The notes below the pieces were generated by a model. The model had not been told where the DNA came from. It saw only the letters and a list, made by a program, of their open reading frames with translations, and did not search any database. From contig NZ_CP051685.1 of the NCBI RefSeq assembly GCF_012849555.1, positions 6,014,001 through 6,078,000 of the forward strand: 64,000 bases of DNA. The letters run 5' to 3'. Shown here piece after piece: positions 16,038 through 24,898 of the stretch. Made by a program: the position numbers and the translations under genes. Positions within the stretch are counted from its first letter, which is position 1. The number at the start of each line of letters is the position of its first letter. The DNA comes from Massilia forsythiae. Its GTDB lineage: Bacteria; Pseudomonadota; Gammaproteobacteria; Burkholderiales; Burkholderiaceae_D.

Positions 16038-17411
16038 ATGTACGAAACGACCCGCACGACCAAAGCCCTTGCCATCGCCGCCCTGGCCCCAGCCCTGCTG
16101 ATTCCCGCCCTGGGCCACGCCGCCGACAGCGCCGCAACCGCTTCCTCGCAAGGCGGCAGCGCCACGCTCGCCAGGACTGCCCTGCCCTCCGCCCTGGCGC
16201 CGGCCAAGGCCGACGACTACAAGGACCCGGACCTGTGGGGCCGCATCCGCAGCGGCTATGCGATTCCCGACCTCGACACCCCGCTGGTGGCCAAGCATAC
16301 CCAGTGGTTCGCCAGCCGTTCCGACAACCTGGTGCGCACCTCCGGCCGCGCCTCGCTGTACCTGTACCACGTGGTGCAGGAGCTGGAAAAGCGCGGCATG
16401 CCGACCGAGCTGGCGCTGCTGCCGGTGATCGAATCGGGTTTCAATCCGCAAGCGCTGTCGAACGCGAACGCGGCCGGCATCTGGCAGTTCGTGCCGGGCA
16501 CCGGCAAGGATTTCAACCTGCAGCAGAACATGTTCAAGGACGAGCGCCGCGGCGTGCTGGCCTCGACCGACGCCGCCCTGACCTACCTGCAGCGCCTGTA
16601 CACCATGTTCGGCGACTGGCAGCTGGCGCTGGCGGCCTATAACTGGGGCGAAGGCAACGTCCAGAAGGCAATCCAGAAGAACCGTTCGCTGGGCAAGCCC
16701 ACCGATTTCGAAAGCCTGGCCGAACTGATGCCGGCAGAAACCCGCAACTACGTGCCGAAGCTGCAGGCCGTCAAGAACATCATCGCCAACCCGGCCCAGT
16801 ACGGCATGACGCTGCCGGCGATCGACAACCAGCCGTATTTCATCACCGTCGACAAGACCTCGGACATCGACCTGGCCGTGGCGGCGCAGCTGGCCGAGAT
16901 GTCGATCGACGAATTCAAGGCGCTCAATCCGCAGTTCAAGAAGCCGGTCATCACCGGCGAGTCGACCAAGATCCTGCTACCCAAGGAAAACGCCGAGAAG
17001 TTCCACCTGAACCTGGCGCAATGGGGCCATGCGCTGTCGACCTGGACCACGCACAAGATCACCTCGGCGCGCGAAAGCCTGGCGTCGCTGGCGTCGAAGT
17101 TCGGCACCACCCCGGAAGTGATCCGCCAGGCCAACAACATCCCGCCGCAGATGCGCCTGAAGGCCGGCTCGACCATCCTGGTGCCGAAGGCCAGCGGCAG
17201 CACCAGCGACATCGCCGAAAACATCATCGAGAACGCGCAACTGGCGTTCGAGGCCGACCGCGGCGACGCCAAGCACAAGGGCGGTACCCAGAAGCTGACC
17301 GGCGCCCAGCGCATCAAGGCCACCGCCGCGAATGCCATGGCCGAGCTGAAGAGCCGTGTGTCGCGCGTCGGCAAGCCCAGCGCCAGCAGCAACGGACGCA
17401 AGCATCGCTGA
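16038..17411 (+). CDS. mltD: MltD-type lytic transglycosylase
   Basis: A periplasmic peptidoglycan-cleaving enzyme (GH23/SLT fold) of 457 residues. A signal peptide ends near GHAADSA. The catalytic glutamate is in LLPVIESGFNPQA, followed by AAGIWQFVPGTGK and LAAYNWGEGNV, the MltD-specific pattern. After a linker, the C-terminal part (about 340-390) includes one LysM-like segment (LASLASKFGTTPEVIRQANNI...LKAGSTILVPK) for glycan binding, plus a degenerate one near residue 270. The ATG at 16038 has GGAAAG just upstream. No obvious lipobox is seen, so it may be soluble rather than a lipoprotein. A terminator-like hairpin follows. Confidence 0.92.
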   Translation: MYETTRTTKALAIAALAPALLIPALGHAADSAATASSQGGSATLARTALPSALAPAKADDYKDPDLWGRIRSGYAIPDLDTPLVAKHTQWFASRSDNLVRTSGRASLYLYHVVQELEKRGMPTELALLPVIESGFNPQALSNANAAGIWQFVPGTGKDFNLQQNMFKDERRGVLASTDAALTYLQRLYTMFGDWQLALAAYNWGEGNVQKAIQKNRSLGKPTDFESLAELMPAETRNYVPKLQAVKNIIANPAQYGMTLPAIDNQPYFITVDKTSDIDLAVAAQLAEMSIDEFKALNPQFKKPVITGESTKILLPKENAEKFHLNLAQWGHALSTWTTHKITSARESLASLASKFGTTPEVIRQANNIPPQMRLKAGSTILVPKASGSTSDIAENIIENAQLAFEADRGDAKHKGGTQKLTGAQRIKATAANAMAELKSRVSRVGKPSASSNGRKHR

Positions 17412-17438
17412 TCCGACGGGCCGCATCCCGTTTCATCT

Positions 17439-17478
17439 AGCCCGGCCGCATCATGCTGCCGGGCTGCCGGCACTTTTT
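17439..17478 (+). terminator. probable mltD terminator
   Basis: An 8-bp GC-rich stem (AGCCCGGC / GCCGGGCT) with an 11-base loop, followed after nine bases by CTTTTT, 27 bases past the mltD stop. Confidence 0.55.
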
Positions 17479-17487
17479 GCAGAGTCC

Positions 17488-17516
17488 GTGCAAATTCGAC
17501 GAAATTGCGGTATGAT
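17488..17516 (+). promoter_or_regulatory. putative promoter of the DEAD-box helicase gene
   Basis: TATGAT at 17511-17516 with a weak -35 (GTGCAA, 17488-17493) at 17-base spacing. If used, transcription starts near 17523, which leaves an unusually long leader of about 360 bases before the helicase ATG. Confidence 0.4.
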
Positions 17517-17522
17517 GTCGTT

Positions 17523-17886
17523 TGTGCGCTGCAAAATGCACTGGCAAATCGTTGTTCGAGACAGCGGATTCAGCGGATTGATTTTGCAGCATGACGCACC
17601 GTACCGGATGCAGTCAGGCAGCCGCGAGCGATAATGCGCAAGCGGCCAGCGGCAAGAACACAGCAGTAAAAACAGCAGCTACGCAAGCCCAGGCGGCATC
17701 TCGTTGGATGCCCCTTCATAAAGCCCTCCCGCCCTGCGTGCCGAAACAGGCACCGTCCCGGCGCAAAGCTTTTGTGCCGAAATCTCTTTCGTTTTTGAGT
17801 CATTTCGTATTGTTGGCTCGCGTTGCTATTTTGCGTTCCGCAGATCGCGTGAACGCCCACAAGTTATTCCGAAAGTAAATCAGATA
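17523..17886 (+). other. long untranslated leader of the DEAD-box helicase gene, with hairpin
   Basis: About 360 bases lie between the putative promoter and the helicase start. They contain a hairpin at 17760-17778 (GGCGCAAA-GCT-TTTGTGCC, one G-U pair) followed by a U-rich tract (17781-17796), which resembles an attenuator. A 95-codon frame (17591-17878) ends eight bases before the ATG, but its composition does not look like a real protein. Long leaders on DEAD-box helicase genes are often temperature- or autoregulated; that is only an analogy here. Confidence 0.45.
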
Positions 17887-19428
17887 ATGAGTTTTGAAGC
17901 ATTAGGCTTACACGCGTCCATCGTCAAGGCAGTCGCCGACGCAGGCTATGAAAACCCGACCCCGGTGCAGGCGCAAGCGGTGCCGGCCGGCATCGCCGGC
18001 CGCGACTTGCTGGTGTCCTCGCAGACCGGTTCCGGCAAGACCGCCGCATTCATGCTGCCGGCGCTGAACAAGTTCGCCAACGCCGAGCCGGCTGCGGCCG
18101 GCCGCACCCCGGCGCAGGAAGCGCAGGCGGCGCGCGCCCGTGGCGAGCGCGTGCGTTTCAAGGCGGCCCAGCCGAAGATGCTGGTGCTGACCCCGACCCG
18201 CGAACTGGCCCTGCAGGTGACGACCGCCACCGAGCAGTACACCGCGCACATGCGCCGCATCCGCGCCGTGTCGATCCTGGGCGGCATGCCGTACCCGAAA
18301 CAGATGCAGCTGCTGGCCAAGAACCCGGAAATCCTGGTGGCCACGCCGGGCCGCCTGATCGACCACATGGAATCGGGCAAGATCGACTTCTCGCAGCTGG
18401 AAATCCTGGTACTGGACGAAGCCGACCGCATGCTCGACATGGGCTTCATCGAGGACATCGAGAAGATCGTCGCCGCCACCCCGGACAGCCGCCAGACCAT
18501 GCTGTTCTCGGCCACGCTGGACGGCGTGGTCGGCAACATGGCGCGCCGCATCACCAAGGATCCGCAAGTGATCCAGATCGCCAGCGCCAGCAACCGCCAC
18601 GAGAACATCGCCCAGCGCGTGCACTTCGTCGACGACCTGTCGCACAAGAACCGCCTGCTGGACCACCTGCTGCGCGACGAAACCCTGGACCAGGCCGTGG
18701 TGTTCACCGCCACCAAGCGTGACGCCGACACCATCGCCGACCGCCTGAACATCGCCGGCTTCGCCGCCGCCGCGCTGCATGGCGACATGCACCAGGGCGC
18801 CCGCAACCGCACCCTGGACGGCCTGCGCCGCGGCCAGCTGCGCGTGCTGGTGGCGACCGACGTCGCCGCGCGCGGCATCGACGTGCCGAACATCACCCAC
18901 GTGGTGAACTACGACCTGCCGAAGTTCCCGGAAGACTACGTGCACCGCATCGGCCGTACCGGCCGCGCCGGCCGCAACGGCGTGGCGATCTCGCTGGTCA
19001 ACCACGCCGAGAACATGAACGTACGCCGCATCGAGCGCTTCACCAAGCAGACCATCCCGGTCGACGTGGTCGAAGGCTTCGAGCCGAAGCGCGCCGCGCC
19101 GGCACGCACCGGCGCCCGTCCGGGCTGGAAACCGGGCGACGGCCGCAGCGCCGGCAAGCCGGGCCAGCGCAGCTTCCACAAGCCGGGCAGCGGCAGCGGC
19201 GCCCGTGAAGGCGGCGGTTTCCGCGACGGCCAGCGCGATGCCGCGCCCCGCGAAGGCGGTTTCCGCCAGGGCGCCCCGCGCGATGGCGGCGGCTTCCGCG
19301 ATGGCGGCCAGCGCCGCGAAGGCGCCGGCGCACCGCGCGACGGCCAGCGCCGTGAAGGCTACCGCAGCGGCGGCAGCGCCCAACCGCGTTCGGCCGACGG
19401 CGCCCGCCGCAGCTTCGGCGATCGCTGA
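17887..19428 (+). CDS. rhlE: DEAD-box RNA helicase (RhlE-like)
   Basis: A 513-residue ATP-dependent RNA helicase. All core motifs are present: Q motif (GYENPTPVQ), SQTGSGKT, PTRELA, TPGRL, DEADRML, SAT and HRIGRTGRAGR. An insertion rich in Ala/Arg (about residues 68-92) lies between motifs I and Ia. The C-terminal 110 residues are a low-complexity arginine-glycine tail with repeated GGFRDG/QRREG units, typical of RNA-binding tails in RhlE-type helicases of ribosome assembly or cold adaptation. The start (MSFEALGLH) fits the family. The gene is followed by a strong terminator shared with convergent senA. The subfamily call is less sure than the helicase call. Confidence 0.92.
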   Translation: MSFEALGLHASIVKAVADAGYENPTPVQAQAVPAGIAGRDLLVSSQTGSGKTAAFMLPALNKFANAEPAAAGRTPAQEAQAARARGERVRFKAAQPKMLVLTPTRELALQVTTATEQYTAHMRRIRAVSILGGMPYPKQMQLLAKNPEILVATPGRLIDHMESGKIDFSQLEILVLDEADRMLDMGFIEDIEKIVAATPDSRQTMLFSATLDGVVGNMARRITKDPQVIQIASASNRHENIAQRVHFVDDLSHKNRLLDHLLRDETLDQAVVFTATKRDADTIADRLNIAGFAAAALHGDMHQGARNRTLDGLRRGQLRVLVATDVAARGIDVPNITHVVNYDLPKFPEDYVHRIGRTGRAGRNGVAISLVNHAENMNVRRIERFTKQTIPVDVVEGFEPKRAAPARTGARPGWKPGDGRSAGKPGQRSFHKPGSGSGAREGGGFRDGQRDAAPREGGFRQGAPRDGGGFRDGGQRREGAGAPRDGQRREGYRSGGSAQPRSADGARRSFGDR

Positions 19429-19493
19429 CCGGGTGGCCGGGCGCTCTCCTGCCCGGCCGTGACGGCGACATCCGGTCGCCGCGCCCTGACAAG

Positions 19494-19530
19494 AACAAAG
19501 GCTGCCGTCGGCAGCCTTTTTCTTTTGTTC
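19494..19530. terminator. bidirectional terminator between rhlE and senA
   Basis: A 10-bp perfect stem (AAAGGCTGCC / GGCAGCCTTT) with a three-base loop and T-rich tail (TTTTTCTTTTG) on the forward strand. It sits in the gap between convergent genes. Confidence 0.88.
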
Positions 19531-19563
19531 CTGCCACGCAGCGTGCGGCGCGGTGCCCACCGA

Positions 19564-20811
19564 TCAGGGCGCGCAGGTACGGAAGCCGCTGAAGATGTCG
19601 TCGCGCCCGGGCGTGAAGAAATTGCGGAAACGCGGCGAGCGCAGGCGCGCCGGCGTCGCGAACGAGGCGCCGCGCAGCACCTGGCGCGTGCCGAACCAGG
19701 GCTGCGAATACTCGCGGTAGCGGTCGGCGCCGAAGCCTTCGTACGGCAGGAAGGGCGACGCGCTCCACTCCCACAGCCGGCCCCAGCGGAATTCCGGGCG
19801 GCCCGCGGCGGCCGCGTATTCCCATTCGGTTTCCAGCGGCAGGCGCCGTCCGGCCCAGCTGCAATAGGCCTCGGCTTCGTGCAGGCTCACGTGGCGCACC
19901 GGCTCGGCCGGGTCGAGCGCACTGCGGCGGCCGAAGCGCAGTTCGTGCCAGCCGCCGCCGTCGCCGTCGCGGCGCCAGTAGCGCGGCGCCGAGCGCTCCT
20001 GTCCCATCAGCCAGGCGCGGCCGGCCTCGCTCCAGTAGCGCGCGTTCTGGTAACCGCCGCAGCGCATGAATTCGAGATAGTCGGCGTTGGACACCAGGTC
20101 GGCGGCGATCGCGAACGGCGCCACCCGGCACGGCGCCGCCCGGCGCTCGTTGTCGAACACGAAGCCGCGCGCCTGGTCGCCGCCGAGCAGGAAGACGCCG
20201 CCATCGAAGGCGATGTCGCCGGCCGCGGCGTCCGTGCCGTCGCCGGATTGTGCCGGCGTGACGGCCGCCGGCAGCAGGTCCTGACCGATCGGCGCCAGCG
20301 CCGCCGGCGGCGCCGCGCCCAGGGTCTGCAGCGTATACAGCGAGGCTTCGCCGTGCATGTCCTCGTGCGCCAGCGCCAGGCGGTACGGATACAGCGCGTC
20401 GTCCAGGTCCTGCTCGCGCGCCAGGCGGTCGAGCATGCGGTCCTGCACCTCGCGGCAATAGGTCTTCAATGCGCCCGGCGCCGGCAGGTCGAGCGTCCAG
20501 CGCGCCCGGTGCGGCACCGTGTTCGAATCGAACCAGTCGTCGCCGCGCGCCAGCAGCGAATTGCCGAGCGCCTCGCCCGGATGGCTGCCGCTGGCTTCGC
20601 GCAGCACGAACCACTCGCCGAACCAGGCCACATGGCCCAGTTCCCACAGCGGCGGATTGACGATCGGCAGGCGCGGCACGCGCTCGGGCGCGTCGTAGCC
20701 GGCCGCGGCCAGTGCGTCGAACAGCGCCAGCGTATAATGCCGCGCGGCGCGCATGCCGGCGCCCAGTTCGCGCGGTCCGGCCAGGCGGAAAGGTGCGTTT
20801 TCTTCTGTCAT
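19564..20811 (-). CDS. senA: SenA, selenoneine synthase (EgtB-like non-heme iron enzyme)
   Basis: The 415-residue protein has the two-domain architecture of ergothioneine sulfoxide synthase: an N-terminal DinB-like bundle carrying the iron ligands (H60 in WELGHVAWF, H149 and H153 in HEDMH) and a C-terminal formylglycine-generating-enzyme fold (about 195-415, with WEYAAAAGRPEFRWG and VLRGASFATP). Its neighbours decide between EgtB and SenA: it is divergent by 56 bases from a TIGR04348-type glycosyltransferase (SenB) and selD, the published sen locus. In that pathway SenA joins a selenosugar to hercynine, leading to selenoneine. A separate EgtB lies at 28.8-30 kb, so this copy is not the ergothioneine enzyme. 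No clear ribosome-binding site precedes the ATG at 20811. Confidence 0.9.
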   Translation of the reverse strand: MTEENAPFRLAGPRELGAGMRAARHYTLALFDALAAAGYDAPERVPRLPIVNPPLWELGHVAWFGEWFVLREASGSHPGEALGNSLLARGDDWFDSNTVPHRARWTLDLPAPGALKTYCREVQDRMLDRLAREQDLDDALYPYRLALAHEDMHGEASLYTLQTLGAAPPAALAPIGQDLLPAAVTPAQSGDGTDAAAGDIAFDGGVFLLGGDQARGFVFDNERRAAPCRVAPFAIAADLVSNADYLEFMRCGGYQNARYWSEAGRAWLMGQERSAPRYWRRDGDGGGWHELRFGRRSALDPAEPVRHVSLHEAEAYCSWAGRRLPLETEWEYAAAAGRPEFRWGRLWEWSASPFLPYEGFGADRYREYSQPWFGTRQVLRGASFATPARLRSPRFRNFFTPGRDDIFSGFRTCAP

Positions 20812-20867
20812 GCCGGTATTCTACGGCGAATCACGCGATTCCCCCTTCACCATCCATCCCACCCTCG

Positions 20868-21896
20868 ATGCCACGCCCGCACATCCTCATCGTCAGCCCC
20901 GCCTCCGCGCGCGAAAACAACGGCAACTGGCAGACCGCCAGCCGCTGGCAACGCTTCCTGCGCGACGACTACCGCGTCGCCATCGCGCGCGATTGGCAGG
21001 CAGCGGACGGCGGCGGCGCGCCCGACCTGCTGGTGGCATTGCACGCGCGCCGCTCGGCGCCGGCGCTGGCCGCGTTCAAGGCGGCGTTCCCGCGGCGGCC
21101 GGCGCTGCTGGTGCTGACCGGGACCGACCTGTACCGCGACGTGTTCGAGGACGACCGGGCACGCGACTCGCTGGCGCTGGCCGACGCGCTGGTGGTGCTG
21201 CAGCCGGACGGCCTGCGCCAGCTGGCGCCGCTGCCCGGCGGCGCGGCGGCGAAGGCGCAGGTGATCTACCAGTCGGCGCCGCGCCTGCGCGCGCGCGCGC
21301 AGCACCGCGGCGCGCCGTGCGACACGCCGTGCGACATCGTCATGATCGGCCACCTGCGCCCGGAAAAGGATCCGCTCGCCTACATGCGCGCCGCCGCGCT
21401 GGTGACGCTGCCCGGCGTGCGCCTGCTGCACGTGGGCGCGGCGCTGGACCCGGCGCTGGCGCACGCCGCGCGCGCCGCGCAGGAAGCCGCGCCGCGCTAC
21501 CGCTGGCTGGGCGCCCTGCCCCACACGGCCACGCGGCGTCTGCTGCGGCGCTGCCATGCGATGGCGATCGCCTCGCGCATGGAAGGCGGCGCCAACGTCA
21601 TCATCGAGGCCGTGACCAGCGGCGTGCCGGTGCTGGCGTCGGACGTCGGCGGCAACCGCGGCATGCTGGGCGACGACTACGCCGGCCTGTTCCCGGCGGG
21701 CAATGCGGCCGCGCTGGCAGGCTTGATCGAGCGCAGCGCGCAGGACCCGGCCTTCCACGCGCGCCTGCGGCGCCAGTGCGCGGCGCGCGCCGGGCTGTTC
21801 CGGCCCGCCGCCGAGCGAGCGCGCCTGCTGGAGTTAGTGGATAATCTTTTGACCTTGCCGCACGGCGGCGCATCTTCATCACAGGAACCGACATGA
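20868..21896 (+). CDS. senB: SenB, selenosugar synthase (TIGR04348-type glycosyltransferase)
   Basis: A 342-residue GT-B glycosyltransferase-like enzyme. The N-terminal signature ILIVSPASARENNGNWQTASRW marks the selenoneine-locus family formerly known only as TIGR04348, and the C-terminal nucleotide-sugar site has ASRMEGGANVIIEA and the following VLASDVGGN. In the published pathway SenB uses selenophosphate and UDP-N-acetylglucosamine to make a selenosugar, the selenium donor for SenA. The ATG at 20868 gives the family-typical MPRPHIL start. Its TGA overlaps the ATG of selD by four bases, so the two are translationally coupled. Substrate specificity is inferred from family and synteny. Confidence 0.9.
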   Translation: MPRPHILIVSPASARENNGNWQTASRWQRFLRDDYRVAIARDWQAADGGGAPDLLVALHARRSAPALAAFKAAFPRRPALLVLTGTDLYRDVFEDDRARDSLALADALVVLQPDGLRQLAPLPGGAAAKAQVIYQSAPRLRARAQHRGAPCDTPCDIVMIGHLRPEKDPLAYMRAAALVTLPGVRLLHVGAALDPALAHAARAAQEAAPRYRWLGALPHTATRRLLRRCHAMAIASRMEGGANVIIEAVTSGVPVLASDVGGNRGMLGDDYAGLFPAGNAAALAGLIERSAQDPAFHARLRRQCAARAGLFRPAAERARLLELVDNLLTLPHGGASSSQEPT

Positions 21897-22957
21897 GCAC
21901 TCCCTCCGGCCAAGCCGAACAACCCCTCAAACTGACTTCGTTCTCGCACGGCGGCGGCTGCGGCTGCAAGATCGCGCCCGGCGTGCTGGCCGAGATCCTG
22001 CAAAAGTCGAGCGGCTTCCCGGTGCCGAAGGAACTCATGGTCGGCATCGAGACCGCCGACGACGCCGCCGTCTACAAGCTCAACGACGAGCAGGCGCTGA
22101 TCGCCACCACCGACTTCTTCATGCCGATCGTCGACGACCCGTTCGACTTCGGCCGCATCGCCGCCACCAACGCCATCTCCGACGTGTACGCCATGGGCGG
22201 CACGCCGATCATGGCGCTGGCGCTGGTCGGCATGCCGGTCAACAAGCTGCCGCTGGACACCATCGGCAAGATCATCCAGGGCGGCGAATCGATCTGTGCC
22301 GAAGCCGGCATCCCGATCGCCGGCGGCCACACGATCGACTCGGTCGAGCCGATCTACGGCCTGGTGGTGATGGGCCTGGTGCATCCGTCGAAGGTGAAAC
22401 GCAATGCCGATGCCCGCGCCGGCGACGTGCTCATTTTGGGCAAGCCGCTCGGCGTCGGCGTGCTGTCGGCCGCGCTCAAGAAGGACCGCCTGGATGCCGA
22501 CGGCTACGCCGCCATGATCGCCAACACCACCAAGCTGAACAAACCGGGCAAGGCGCTGGCGCAGCTGGACGGCGTGCATGCACTGACCGACGTCACCGGC
22601 TTCGGCCTGCTCGGCCACCTGCTGGAACTGGCGCGCGGCGCGAACCTGACGGCGCGCCTGGAAATGGACCGCATCCCGCTGCTGCCGGGCGTCGAGCAGC
22701 TGGCGCGCGACGGCTATTTCACCGGTGCCTCGGGCCGCAACTGGGATGCCTACGGCAGCCAGGTCGAGCTCGGCAGCAGCATCGACGATACCCGGCGCGT
22801 GCTGTTGAGCGATCCGCAGACCTCGGGCGGCCTGCTGGTTTCGTGCGATCCGGGCAGCGTGGACGACGTGCTGGCACTGTTCGCGCGCGAAGGCTTCGAA
22901 CACGCCGCCGTGATCGGGCGCATGGAAGCCGGCGCGGCGCGCGTGACGGTCGCGTAA
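21893..22957 (+). CDS. selD: SelD / SenC, selenophosphate synthase
   Basis: Makes selenophosphate from selenide and ATP. The 354-residue protein has the active-site loop SHGGGCGCKIAPG, with cysteine at position 23 aligning with E. coli Cys17 (no UGA/selenocysteine) and K26 aligning with Lys20. It also has TTDFFMPIVDDPFDFGRIAA and the nucleotide-binding IAGGHTID and TDVTGFGLLGH segments. It is coupled to senB by an ATGA overlap, with AGGA in front, so here it serves the selenoneine locus as SenC. It could also feed selenocysteine or selenouridine synthesis, but no selA, selB or selU (mnmH) is in this window. Confidence 0.95.
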   Translation: MSTPSGQAEQPLKLTSFSHGGGCGCKIAPGVLAEILQKSSGFPVPKELMVGIETADDAAVYKLNDEQALIATTDFFMPIVDDPFDFGRIAATNAISDVYAMGGTPIMALALVGMPVNKLPLDTIGKIIQGGESICAEAGIPIAGGHTIDSVEPIYGLVVMGLVHPSKVKRNADARAGDVLILGKPLGVGVLSAALKKDRLDADGYAAMIANTTKLNKPGKALAQLDGVHALTDVTGFGLLGHLLELARGANLTARLEMDRIPLLPGVEQLARDGYFTGASGRNWDAYGSQVELGSSIDDTRRVLLSDPQTSGGLLVSCDPGSVDDVLALFAREGFEHAAVIGRMEAGAARVTVA

Positions 22958-22964
22958 TAACGGC

Positions 22965-23429
22965 TCAGGCGGCCGCGCCGGGCTGAGCTGCGCCGAGTTC
23001 GGCCACCATCTCGCCGCGTTCGTCGATGCCGGTCTCGACGAAGCCGAAGCCGGCATAGAACGCCCGTGCGCGCTCGTTGTGGGTGTGGTAGCAGATGGTG
23101 ATGCGGCACAGGCCGGGCCGCTGGCGCAGTTCCGCCAGCAGTGCGGCCATGGCGCGGCGGCCGATGCCGCGCCCCTGGCGCGCATGGTCGACCATGAAGC
23201 GATAGATGGCATAGTCGCCGGCGACGCCGCCGGCGCAGCGATCATACAGCAGGAAACCGGCCGGCTGGCCGTCGCACACGATGCCGCGCGCGATGTAGTC
23301 CGGATAGAAGCGCGACTGCGCGATCGAATAGGCATTGCTGGCCAGCAGGTCGCGCTGGTGCTCCGGCAATTCCATGTCCATGAAGTCTTCGAAGTTGTCT
23401 TCGGTGATTTCCTGCAGGCTGACGTCCAA
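22965..23429 (-). CDS. GNAT family N-acetyltransferase
   Basis: A 154-residue acetyltransferase with the acetyl-CoA-binding loop RQGRGIGRRAMAAL and the C-terminal ARAFYAGFGFVETG pattern. The substrate cannot be predicted. I chose the TTG at 23429 (product DVSLQEITEDNFED): a strong GGGAGGA lies six bases upstream, while an ATG within that stretch is in another frame and longer in-frame starts lack a ribosome-binding site. It converges with selD, only seven bases apart, so it is not part of the sen operon. Confidence 0.8.
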   Translation of the reverse strand: MDVSLQEITEDNFEDFMDMELPEHQRDLLASNAYSIAQSRFYPDYIARGIVCDGQPAGFLLYDRCAGGVAGDYAIYRFMVDHARQGRGIGRRAMAALLAELRQRPGLCRITICYHTHNERARAFYAGFGFVETGIDERGEMVAELGAAQPGAAA

Positions 23430-23517
23430 ACCATTCCTCCCGTATAAAGAGGCATGGTAAGCCGGCCCGTCCGCCATGGTCAACGGCGGGCCGGCGCCGG
23501 ACTGCCGCCCGCATGGC

Positions 23518-24162
23518 TCAGACCGTGAACAGCCCGGCATCGCAATCCGGCCGGGTAGCGTCCGGATCGATCGACAACTCGATGCCGCAGTCGCCGCCGA
23601 TGCGGGTCGGCATCGTCTGGATCAGGTCGTATTTCATCTGATCGGCATACTGCTTCGAGCCGGCGAAGCCGGTCGACTGCGACAGCCAGCTCAGGCTCGC
23701 CACCTCGCGCTCGACCAGGGCGCCGCAGCACAGGCCGGACCCGTACACGCCGACCCGGTACGAGGGCTGGCCCTGGGTCGCCACGTACAGCGCGGCGCGC
23801 ACGCCGGTAAAATAATTGCTGATCGGGCCGTCGATATCGGCCTGGGTCGGATCGTAGTCGACCGCGAAGTAGATCGCCGAGCCGAACGGCTGGCCGATCT
23901 TTTCGTGCGCCATCTGGAAGGCGGCGGCACCGTCGGACAGGCCCTGGGCGCGGCTGAAGAAGCTGGCGTGGGTGCCCGCGCTTTCCCACACCACGCCGAT
24001 GCGCAGCCCGGCCTGCGCCAGCGCACGCGCTTCGCCCAGACACAGGTTCTTGGCGCCGTTGTGGCTGTAGTAGCGCAGCACGAAATCGTAGCCTTGCTGC
24101 CTGAGCGCCTGGGCGTGGCGCGTCAGTTCCATGGCGGTATCCAGACCTTTGAGTGCCGTCAT
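23518..24162 (-). CDS. DUF1906 glycoside-hydrolase-like protein
   Basis: A 214-residue TIM-barrel-like protein of the DUF1906 (Rv2525c-like) family. It begins with a GLDTAMELT segment and has GYDFVLRYYSHNGAKNL, IGVVWESAGTHASFF and AIYFAVDYDPT, the beta-strand-end acidic residues that resemble a glycoside hydrolase active site. No signal peptide is visible from the ATG at 24162, which is set by GGAGG five bases upstream, so it is cytoplasmic or exported by another route. Related domains often appear in cell-wall hydrolases or phage-derived proteins; the real substrate is unknown. Confidence 0.85.
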   Translation of the reverse strand: MTALKGLDTAMELTRHAQALRQQGYDFVLRYYSHNGAKNLCLGEARALAQAGLRIGVVWESAGTHASFFSRAQGLSDGAAAFQMAHEKIGQPFGSAIYFAVDYDPTQADIDGPISNYFTGVRAALYVATQGQPSYRVGVYGSGLCCGALVEREVASLSWLSQSTGFAGSKQYADQMKYDLIQTMPTRIGGDCGIELSIDPDATRPDCDAGLFTV

Positions 24163-24280
24163 ATTTCCCTCCTGAGAAAACAGATTCGGATCACGATAGC
24201 GAAAAACGCCGGGGTTCGCCACCTGATCGGCGGGCGGGGTCGGACCGCTTGCGAACGCACGCCGCGCACGGTGCCGGCGC

Positions 24281-24553
24281 CTAGTGAGACTGCGCTTCGG
24301 CTTCGGCTTCGGTCTGCGCCGCACGCCTCGGGCGGGCCGGAGGCGACGCCGGCTGCGCGTCCTGCTCGTCCGGTTCGTCCATGGCCAACGTGTCCTGTCC
24401 CAGCGCCTCCCACTGCTTGCTGGCCGGCGGGCGTATCCTCACCGGCTTGCGCAGGGACGCCACCACGTACCCCAGCGCGGCCAGCACCAGCACCAGCGCC
24501 GCGAACGCGACCACGACGGGAACGGGAAAACCGAGGAACAAAGTCTGGCTCAT
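24281..24553 (-). CDS. small single-pass membrane protein
   Basis: A 90-residue protein with one N-terminal hydrophobic helix (about residues 8-32, PVPVVVAFAALVLVLAALGY) and a hydrophilic Pro/Ala/Glu-rich tail, probably cytoplasmic. No family is recognised. The start at 24553 has GGGAG five bases upstream. It lies 118 bases upstream of the DUF1906 gene on the same strand and could be co-transcribed. Confidence 0.65.
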   Translation of the reverse strand: MSQTLFLGFPVPVVVAFAALVLVLAALGYVVASLRKPVRIRPPASKQWEALGQDTLAMDEPDEQDAQPASPPARPRRAAQTEAEAEAQSH

Positions 24554-24721
24554 GACATCTCCCAATCAGATTTTTCTTACATCCGCTTGGCGCGGCGCAA
24601 GCGTGTAAGCGGTACTGTGCCATCGCAGCTTTCTGATGAAATTGATGAACCGCAACGCTGCCAACAGGAAACTACTCGGCATGGCGCTGTCGCTCGGACC
24701 GAACTCGACAGTATTAAAAAC

Positions 24722-24750
24722 TTGACACGCCAAACAAAATTCACTTAGAG
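24722..24750 (+). promoter_or_regulatory. putative leu leader promoter
   Basis: A perfect -35 hexamer TTGACA (24722-24727), 17-base spacer and weak -10 (TTAGAG). It lies just before the leucine-rich leader peptide, so the transcript would start almost at the leader ATG. Confidence 0.4.
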
Positions 24751-24757
24751 TGAAGAA

Positions 24758-24838
24758 ATGTTCTATCCCCTGCCTCTGTCGACCTTCCTATCGCTTGCCG
24801 GCGCCCTAGCACCGGCAACGCTGCTACTACGCGCCTGA
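24758..24838 (+). CDS. leuL: leucine-rich leader peptide upstream of leuA (attenuation)
   Basis: A 26-residue frame with eight leucines, including a run of three (CTG CTA CTA) near its end. Four of the leucine codons are CTA, a codon expected to be rare in such a GC-rich genome. It lies 250 bases before leuA on the same strand and follows a TTGACA element. This matches classic leu attenuation, where stalling at leucine codons under leucyl-tRNA shortage prevents termination. A purine-rich AGTGAAG stretch precedes the ATG. No terminator with a clear U-run was found directly after it, so the downstream switch is unresolved. Confidence 0.65.
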   Translation: MFYPLPLSTFLSLAGALAPATLLLRA

Positions 24839-24898
24839 ACCGCGCCGTACCCTGCCCGGCCCCGCGCCGGATTTCGTAGCCACAGGAAAGTTGCACAG

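Noticed and set aside
17591..17878. A 95-codon forward frame ending eight bases before the DEAD-box helicase
   Set aside because: No ribosome-binding site, no recognisable fold, and composition unlike a protein. I treat the stretch as helicase leader.
19564..20811. Calling the 415-residue enzyme EgtB
   Set aside because: A genuine egtD-egtB pair is present at 28.8-31 kb, and this copy sits with senB and selD, so SenA is the better reading.
21893..22957. Possible selenocysteine (in-frame UGA) in selD, as in some bacteria
   Set aside because: The active-site loop reads SHGGGCGCK with ordinary cysteine codons; there is no internal UGA.
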